The notes below the pieces were generated by a model. It worked only from the letters and a program-made list of their open reading frames with translations. It did no database searches and was not told where the DNA came from. A stretch of DNA of 20,861 nucleotides from a bacterium (GTDB lineage: Bacteria; Bacteroidota; Ignavibacteria; Kapaibacteriales; UBA961), in contig JALHLL010000025.1 of NCBI GenBank assembly GCA_022844575.1, positions 1 to 20,861 on the forward strand, read 5' to 3'. Position numbers and translations under genes: made by a program. Position 1 is the stretch's first letter; every line of letters starts with the position of its first letter. Of this stretch, positions 16,124 through 20,861 are shown piece by piece.

Positions 16124-16518
16124 AAAAACGACTCCAAAGCAAATAAAATTTTTAAAAATTTACGAACTACAAGCGCAATATGCGAAGAACATTTCAAATG
16201 ACAAAACGTTAATGAAAAAATAAAACTGTAATCAACAACATTAACAAATCAGATACCTATACCCCTATACTTAATTATGCTTACATGTTTAACACCATCG
16301 ATTACCTTATACTCGGCATAAAGTATTCCCTTCTTCAGTGGGCATAACGAGAGGTTATACTCCGTAAGCAAGGTGGAACACAAACAAGACTTATCTATCC
16401 GTTTTTAACGATGGTAAAAATAATTCTTTTATAAACCATTACGGAAAGCAATAGCTTAAGCATATTTTTGTATGGTAAGATACCATATTCGTTTCCCGAG
16501 AAAGTTTACACGCAAGCA
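16124..16518. other. Divergent intergenic region between TRL-like gene and arfB
   Basis: No gene is supported in these 395 bases. Visible elements are a perfect palindrome AAATTTTTAAAAATTT (16146-16161) upstream of the TRL-like gene, two short repeats of TTATACTC (about 16307 and 16355), a TATTTTTG resembling the Bacteroidota -7 element (16463-16470), and a short inverted repeat just after it. A small RNA in 16260-16440 cannot be excluded, but I see no stem long enough to argue for one. Confidence 0.45.
16463..16487 (+). promoter_or_regulatory. Possible promoter and operator-like inverted repeat before arfB
   Basis: TATTTTTG (16463-16470) fits the Bacteroidota -7 consensus TAnnTTTG. It abuts a perfect inverted repeat TATGGTA-AGA-TACCATA (16471-16487), which would cover the transcription start. 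The same eight bases occur upstream of mraZ. No -33 TTG element is seen at the usual spacing, so this is tentative. It would give a leader of about 40 bases before the ATG at 16519. Confidence 0.3.
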
Positions 16519-16956
16519 ATGAAACATTCACTTGTAATTTCGGACGCAATTACCATTGATTCATCATATATCGAGATAGTAGCCGTACGTTCTTCAGGAC
16601 CCGGCGGACAGAATGTTAATAAAACGTCAACCAAAATTCAACTTAAATGTGATTTTGAACAATGTCCGACGATTCCCGAAACAACCAAAGAAGTAATTCG
16701 AAATAGAAAATCTCTTCGTTTTGATAAGGACGGGAAACTGACAATCACATCTCAAGAGTTCAGAACACAGAATGCGAATATTGAGAGGGCTTATGAGAAG
16801 TTAAAGGATATTATCGTAAAATCGCTGATTCCGAAGAAGGTACGCAAAAAAACCCTTCCCGGTTTTGGTGCAACGGAAGAAAGAATACAACACAAGAAAA
16901 AACACTCGGAAGTAAAAAGAAGGCGTTCTGAGAAAATTCAGTTGTCCGATGAATAG
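16519..16956 (+). CDS. arfB: Alternative ribosome-rescue factor B (peptidyl-tRNA hydrolase)
   Basis: ArfB (YaeJ/ICT1 family) binds stalled ribosomes without a stop codon and hydrolyses the peptidyl-tRNA. The catalytic GGQ is at 29-31 in SSGPGGQNVNKTSTK. The C-terminal half is the long basic tail (KKVRKKTLPGF, then HKKKHSEVKRRRSEK) that enters the empty mRNA channel, which separates it from release factors RF1/RF2. I chose ATG 16519 (145 residues, the usual size, starting MKHSLVISD); a TTG at 16468 in frame would add 17 residues and run over a putative promoter. It is convergent with the small ubiquitin-like gene, 26 bp away, with only a weak 6-bp hairpin (16973-16991) between. Confidence 0.93.
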   Translation: MKHSLVISDAITIDSSYIEIVAVRSSGPGGQNVNKTSTKIQLKCDFEQCPTIPETTKEVIRNRKSLRFDKDGKLTITSQEFRTQNANIERAYEKLKDIIVKSLIPKKVRKKTLPGFGATEERIQHKKKHSEVKRRRSEKIQLSDE

Positions 16957-16982
16957 GGTGGTGAAAAATTCAAAGAACCGTT

Positions 16983-17234
16983 TTAGTTCTTATGACATGA
17001 ACCACCATCGGCAAGCATGAGCAAATCACCTGAACATGTATTTCTATGTCGAAGCGTATCACCTGAAGTATATTCGATATCACGTGTCAGATTATACAGC
17101 CCTAAACGCTCTTGTTGCCAATTCATACCAAGCTGTTCTGCCATCGCTCCTATAATATGCTGAACCGGTAAATCATCTTCACAATCAACACGAACAATCT
17201 GTCCTGAGAAACCACGACAAATAAAGAGTTCCAT
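16983..17234 (-). CDS. Small ubiquitin-like (YukD/EsaB-like) protein with GG-SCHKN C-terminus
   Basis: The 83-residue protein has no signal or membrane segment. Its order of predicted elements fits a beta-grasp fold: strand MELFICRGF, strand IVRVDCEDD, helix around VQHIIGAMAEQLG (28-40), strand RLGLYNLTRD, then TLRHRNTCSGDLLMLADGG. The late SGDLLMLADGG resembles the ubiquitin-like YukD/EsaB pattern (TL...GV..GD.L.L). Gly77-Gly78 are followed by SCHKN and the stop. YukD/EsaB proteins accompany type VII secretion, and other bacterial ubiquitin-like proteins are conjugated through a terminal GG; neither set of partners is in the window. A moderate AAAGGA lies ten bases before the ATG. Fold is inferred by eye; function unknown. 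Confidence 0.7.
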   Translation of the reverse strand: MELFICRGFSGQIVRVDCEDDLPVQHIIGAMAEQLGMNWQQERLGLYNLTRDIEYTSGDTLRHRNTCSGDLLMLADGGSCHKN

Positions 17235-17362
17235 ATTTACATATTCCTTTTATAAAACTACCTAATGATTGCTATTACATACAATCAACGAATCATTTCA
17301 GTAAAACGTCTAAATTTTCTTGCTTTAGTTCGTAAACTTCGCTTACATTTGGAGGCGATAGG

Positions 17363-18139
17363 ATGAAAAAGATCATAACTTTCTGTATTGTGTCGTTTTT
17401 TTCTCTTTATTCTACATCCTTTTCTGTGGGACCGGGGAAAAATACAACACAGAATACTCTCGGTTGGTTTGCATATTTCGGAACACATCGTATTGCCGAT
17501 AAGTACAGTATTTGGACTGAACTCCAACTGCGAAGATCGGATTTTCTGAATGTATGGCAGCAAAGCTTTGTACGTACTGCACTTATGTATCACTTTGACG
17601 AGAATACGCACGTTGCATTAGGTTATGGTTATTTTCTAACCTACCCTTATGGCGAACAGGCCATCGCTCTCGATGAGCCGAGACCGGAACATCGTCCATG
17701 GCAGCAGTTGAATTTAAAAAATGTCAATGGTTCTTGGGAATTTCAACATCGTTTTCGTTTGGAGCAAAGATTACTACAGAACTGGACAAGCCCCAATCCT
17801 GACACTAAACTACGTTCATTGACCGATGGCTATGAATTACAGAACCGTTTACGATACAGATTTCTTGCGTCTCTGCCTTTAACACGTGATTCTGAAGGGA
17901 ACACTTTTTTGTTTGCGACCGGATATAATGAAGTATTCGTTAACTTCGGTGGTAATATCGGCTATAATATCTTCGATCAAAATCGCTTTGGAATAACAGC
18001 AGGAATAAATCTTTCAAAGATGGCGAATGTGCAAATCGGCTATATGAATCAAACCATCCAAAAATCGAATGGTCGTGATGTTGAAGGAAATAATGCCTTA
18101 ACACTGTTTTTAACATGGAATACCGATTGGCGAAATTAG
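17363..18139 (+). CDS. DUF2490 outer-membrane beta-barrel protein
   Basis: The 258-residue protein has a signal peptide (MKKIITFCIVSFFSLYSTSFS, first 21 residues shown as basic start plus hydrophobic core). The rest alternates short amphipathic strands with turns, as in outer-membrane barrels: RIADKYSIWTELQLR, VALGYGYFLTYPYG, EFQHRFRLEQRLLQNW, YELQNRLRYRFL, GITAGINLSKMANVQIGY and a C-terminal LTLFLTWNTDW. This pattern, especially HRFRLEQR followed by RLRYRF, is what I know from DUF2490, a family without known function. GGAGG seven bases before the ATG is a strong ribosome-binding site and fixes the start. It lies 85 bp before fcl on the same strand. Confidence 0.85.
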   Translation: MKKIITFCIVSFFSLYSTSFSVGPGKNTTQNTLGWFAYFGTHRIADKYSIWTELQLRRSDFLNVWQQSFVRTALMYHFDENTHVALGYGYFLTYPYGEQAIALDEPRPEHRPWQQLNLKNVNGSWEFQHRFRLEQRLLQNWTSPNPDTKLRSLTDGYELQNRLRYRFLASLPLTRDSEGNTFLFATGYNEVFVNFGGNIGYNIFDQNRFGITAGINLSKMANVQIGYMNQTIQKSNGRDVEGNNALTLFLTWNTDWRN

Positions 18140-18224
18140 AATCATCCATTTTTATATAAACAGTAATTCATTTAAACTGAGTAGAAGAATATCAAAACAA
18201 TAACCTGAAGAAGATAGAAGAAAA

Positions 18225-19277
18225 ATGAATAGTCAATCGAAAATATACGTTGCAGGACATCGTGGTCTTGTTGGTTCATCAATAGTTCAAGAGCTGCATT
18301 CGAAAGGTTATACCAATGTTATTACAAGAACAAGTGGAGAACTTGATTTAAGGAATCAACAACAAACCGACGATTTTTTCTTGACCGAAAAACCCGAATA
18401 TGTTTTTTTGAGTGCAGCGAAGGTTGGTGGGATTATTGCAAACAATACCTATAGAGCAGACTTTATATACGATAATATTATGATTGCAGCGAATGTAATT
18501 CATGCTTCTTGGAAACACGGAGTACAGAAATTACTCAATCTCGGTTCATCATGTATTTATCCTAAATTTGCTCCGCAACCATTACGTGAAGATTATTTGC
18601 TGACAGGAGAACTCGAACCTACAAATGAGCCCTATGCCATTGCAAAAATCGCAGCCATAAAATTATGCTCCAATTATTTCAGGCAATACGGAGCAAATTT
18701 TATATCCCTTATGCCTTCCAATTTATATGGCACGAATGACAATTTCAATCTTGAGACATCACATGTTGTTCCGGCGCTTATCCGAAAAATCATCCTTGCC
18801 CACCATCTGAAAACAAAAAACTTCACTGCGATCTACAATGATATTAGTAAAAGACCTTTGGGTTTTGGTATTACATATCATGAAATGACTGAATCATCCA
18901 TCACGCATATCCTTTCTACGTTAGGTATAAAGGAAAACACAGTAACTATTTGGGGTAGCGGTAAGCCACGGCGTGAGCTTCTCCATGCAGAAGACTTGGC
19001 GGAAGCAGCATTGTTTTTTATGAAACGGTATTCCGCTTCCGAAACGGGAGAATTTCTGAATTGTGGAGCAGGAACCGACATTACAATACATGAATTGGCT
19101 TTCCTTATAAAAAGACTTGTCGGCTGGGAAGGAAGTTTTGTGTTTGATACGAGTAAGCCGGACGGTACACCTCAAAAACTTCTTGATATTACAAAGGCAA
19201 AAGAACTCGGTTGGGCGCCCACCATTAGTTTGGAAAGAGGCATTGGGGTAATTATCGATAACTATATGAAAACATAG
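18225..19277 (+). CDS. fcl: GDP-L-fucose synthase
   Basis: This extended SDR enzyme converts GDP-4-keto-6-deoxymannose to GDP-L-fucose by 3,5-epimerisation and NADPH reduction, for surface glycans. GHRGLVG (11-17) binds NADPH. The catalytic residues known from E. coli Fcl are all present: Ser108/Ser109 and Cys110 in GSSCIYP, Tyr137 and Lys141 in PYAIAK, His180 in NLETSH. MPSNLYGTNDNF is a family signature. At 350 residues it exceeds the E. coli enzyme by about 30, mainly through an insertion near 197-230 (TKNFTAIYNDISKRPLGFGI region), seen in Bacteroidota-type enzymes as far as I recall. The partner gmd is not in the window. The start has a GA-rich leader. Confidence 0.95.
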   Translation: MNSQSKIYVAGHRGLVGSSIVQELHSKGYTNVITRTSGELDLRNQQQTDDFFLTEKPEYVFLSAAKVGGIIANNTYRADFIYDNIMIAANVIHASWKHGVQKLLNLGSSCIYPKFAPQPLREDYLLTGELEPTNEPYAIAKIAAIKLCSNYFRQYGANFISLMPSNLYGTNDNFNLETSHVVPALIRKIILAHHLKTKNFTAIYNDISKRPLGFGITYHEMTESSITHILSTLGIKENTVTIWGSGKPRRELLHAEDLAEAALFFMKRYSASETGEFLNCGAGTDITIHELAFLIKRLVGWEGSFVFDTSKPDGTPQKLLDITKAKELGWAPTISLERGIGVIIDNYMKT

Positions 19278-19317
19278 TGTATCCTCATTACATTAAATAT
19301 TGTGGTCTGTTTTTCAG

Positions 19318-19325
19318 TATCTTTG
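19318..19325 (+). promoter_or_regulatory. Possible -7 promoter element for ribD
   Basis: TATCTTTG matches the Bacteroidota -7 consensus TAnnTTTG, 46 bases before the ribD ATG and in the gap after fcl. A TTG lies 15 bases upstream (19300-19302), shorter than the usual spacing. Tentative. Confidence 0.28.
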
Positions 19326-19371
19326 TTTCTATATAGCGTGCTTTGTGTTTAGCTAATTCATGGGGAGTAGT

Positions 19372-20487
19372 ATGAAATCAGATGCGTACTATATGCAAAA
19401 GGCGCTTCTTCTTGCATTAAAAGGAAGTGGTTCCGTTGCTCCCAACCCACGTGTGGGATGTATAATTGTAAAAAACGACTCCATTATTGCGGAAGGTTGG
19501 CATGAACAATATGGTCATGCACATGCTGAAGTACGAGCAATGGAGAATGCCACTGAGGATGTAAGCGGTGCAACACTCTATGTAAATCTTGAACCCTGCA
19601 ATCATTATGGAAAAACTCCGCCCTGTACTTCTCTTATCATCGAAAAAGGAATACAGCGAGTTGTTATCGGTATGCAAGATCCGAATCCATTAGTTGCGGG
19701 CAAGGGTATTGAGAAACTTCGTGAGAGCGGAATTGAAGTAACCGTTGGGATACTTGAAGAAGAAAGCCGATGGATTAACAGAGTATTCCTTCATCACATA
19801 ACCACTGGCTTGCCTTATGTTGTCGCAAAAATAGCTCAATCGTTAGATGGTTGTATTGCAACAAAGAATGGTCATTCAAAATGGATAAGTAGCGTAGAAA
19901 GCAGAAGGCGTGTTCATTTGTTAAGGGCTGAACTTGATGCTGTTATTATCGGAAAGAATACGGCGCAAAAGGATGATCCTCTTTTAACGGTTAGAGATGT
20001 ACAAGGAAAAAACCCATGGCGAATTGTATTTGATTCCAAACTATCTCTCCCATTCTACCTACAACTTCTCTCTGATAATTTAAGACACAAAACGATTATT
20101 GTTTGCAGCAAACAATTTGTAGAAACAAAAAAAGCAGATAACCTTAGAAAAGCCGGCGTTAATGTTATTGGTGTTGATGAAAATGACAATGGTAAGCCGA
20201 ATTTGAATTTGGCTTTAAAAAAATTAGCCGACGAGTTTAATATCACGTCTGTTTTAGTTGAAGGGGGCGGCATACTATTATCATCATTTGCCGATGCATC
20301 ACTCATACATGAAATACACTTTTTTATAGCACCCATAATTATAGGTGCAGGAATCCATCCCTTCTCCAGTCTATCAACGCCCAACCTCAACTCGGCTCAT
20401 AAATTCTTAACAAAAGCCGTTGCAAAAAGCGGAAATGATACGCATACTATTCTTGTACTGAACAATTCAGAGATTAGTAATGTGTAA
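19372..20487 (+). CDS. ribD: Bifunctional riboflavin biosynthesis deaminase/reductase
   Basis: RibD deaminates the pyrimidine of the GTP-derived precursor and then reduces its ribose, two early steps of riboflavin synthesis. The N-terminal zinc deaminase has HAE at 51-53 and PCNHYGKTPPC at 75-85 (Zn ligands His51, Cys76, Cys85). The reductase domain starts near VAKIAQSLDGCIATKNGHSKW (about 146), continues with VIIGKNTAQKDDPLLTVR and ends with VEGGGILLSSF and FFIAPIIIGAG. I chose ATG 19372, which has GGGGAG four bases upstream; an in-frame ATG at 19360 would add four residues and overlap that site. 371 residues is normal. No other rib genes are nearby. Confidence 0.95.
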   Translation: MKSDAYYMQKALLLALKGSGSVAPNPRVGCIIVKNDSIIAEGWHEQYGHAHAEVRAMENATEDVSGATLYVNLEPCNHYGKTPPCTSLIIEKGIQRVVIGMQDPNPLVAGKGIEKLRESGIEVTVGILEEESRWINRVFLHHITTGLPYVVAKIAQSLDGCIATKNGHSKWISSVESRRRVHLLRAELDAVIIGKNTAQKDDPLLTVRDVQGKNPWRIVFDSKLSLPFYLQLLSDNLRHKTIIVCSKQFVETKKADNLRKAGVNVIGVDENDNGKPNLNLALKKLADEFNITSVLVEGGGILLSSFADASLIHEIHFFIAPIIIGAGIHPFSSLSTPNLNSAHKFLTKAVAKSGNDTHTILVLNNSEISNV

Positions 20488-20503
20488 ACCTATTATTGTT
20501 ACA

Positions 20504-20861
20504 TTACAGTAATCTCGCTTCCCTTCGCAAATACTTCTCAGCCTTCATATAATCAGGACAACATTCTGCAACTCTTTGCCAGAATTTTTCGCCATGATTC
20601 AAAAACTCCGTATGCACCAATTCATGAATTACAAGATAGTCAAGTACATAATCAGGCATTTTTACTAATTTATAATTGAAGTTTAAGTTTTTTTGTGCCG
20701 AACAACTTCCCCACTTTGTTTTCTGATTCCGTATTGTAATACGATTATAATGAAAACCGAATTTTTCCGCATATTGTTCCACTCTTAAAGGAATAATACG
20801 AATGGCTTGCTCAATATACCAATCCTCAAGTTCAGTTGCATTTGTCAAATCCTTCGATGTC
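20504..20861 (-). CDS. YgjP-type zinc metallopeptidase, 5' end outside window
   Basis: The minus-strand frame is open to the window edge, so the N-terminus is missing (the whole family is about 230 residues; 118 are seen). A TTG at 20848 is only an internal codon in my reading. The visible part is the C-terminal peptidase domain of the YgjP/DUF45 family: ITIRNQKTKWGSCSAQKNLN, where WGSCS is a signature, then the zinc motif HELVH in VIHELVHTEFLNHGEKFW, and a final PDYMKAEKYLRR. The two His of HELVH and a downstream residue bind zinc, with Glu as the catalytic base. The physiological substrate is not known. It converges on ribD with 16 bp between stops. Confidence 0.9.
   Translation of the reverse strand, partial: TSKDLTNATELEDWYIEQAIRIIPLRVEQYAEKFGFHYNRITIRNQKTKWGSCSAQKNLNFNYKLVKMPDYVLDYLVIHELVHTEFLNHGEKFWQRVAECCPDYMKAEKYLRREARLL

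Noticed and set aside
16146..16161. Palindrome AAATTTTTAAAAATTT upstream of the TRL-like gene as an operator
   Set aside because: Made only of A and T runs, which arise often by chance in this AT-rich sequence; noted only as a visible element.
16260..16440. Small structured RNA or riboswitch in the gap before arfB
   Set aside because: Only short repeats (TTATACTC twice) and no long stems were found; no riboswitch core that I recognise.
16973..16991. Hairpin AAGAAC/GTTCTT between arfB and the ubiquitin-like gene as a terminator
   Set aside because: The stem is only six base pairs, with no T-run, and its loop holds the stop codon of the minus-strand gene.
17285..17611. Minus-strand frame of 108 codons over the start of the DUF2490 gene
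   Set aside because: Overlaps a gene with a strong ribosome-binding site and signal peptide; its own product is basic and unlike any family I know.

Overview
This is an AT-rich chromosomal window with genes on both strands. It has no rRNA, tRNA, CRISPR array, insertion sequence or phage gene that I can recognise. Several signs point to the Bacteroidota/Chlorobiota (FCB) side of the bacteria, perhaps an Ignavibacteria/Kapabacteria-like lineage, but this is inference without a tree. The signs are a histidine kinase with the AHQLGTPLSS H-box common in that group, a TRL-like lipoprotein, a DUF2490 outer-membrane protein, a long-form GDP-L-fucose synthase, and generally weak Shine-Dalgarno sequences.

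Left part (1-11417, all minus strand). Reading in the direction of transcription, the order is mraZ, rsmH, a DUF2157 membrane protein, a GDYXXLXY protein, purD, a GalE-like epimerase, an orphan sensor histidine kinase, an unusual cytochrome b, a DUF6544-like protein, an AsnB-type amidotransferase, and a secreted kelch-type protein cut by the left window edge. mraZ-rsmH begins as in a division/cell-wall (dcw) cluster, with MraZ-type GTGGG boxes upstream, but no ftsL/ftsI/mur genes follow. The other genes cover purine synthesis, sugar-nucleotide conversion and envelope functions.

Middle (11418-12939). A divergent intergenic region of about 510 bp separates mraZ from a soluble c-type cytochrome. 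That cytochrome converges on a lipoprotein c-type cytochrome, and a perfect 12-bp-stem hairpin lies between them.

Right-middle (13095-16123, minus strand). This holds a long helical protein of unknown function, two overlapping unknown lipoprotein genes, and a small TRL-like lipoprotein with a clear rho-independent terminator.

Right part (16124-20861). A 395-bp gap precedes arfB (ribosome rescue). Then come a small ubiquitin/YukD-like protein on the minus strand ending in GG plus a five-residue tail, a DUF2490 outer-membrane protein, fcl, ribD, and a YgjP-type zinc peptidase cut by the right edge.

The two most interesting points are the cytochrome b and the small ubiquitin-like protein. The cytochrome b has apparently lost both histidine ligands and both packing glycines of one heme site and carries PSWY in place of PEWY. 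The ubiquitin-like protein has a C-terminal Gly-Gly-Ser-Cys-His tail.
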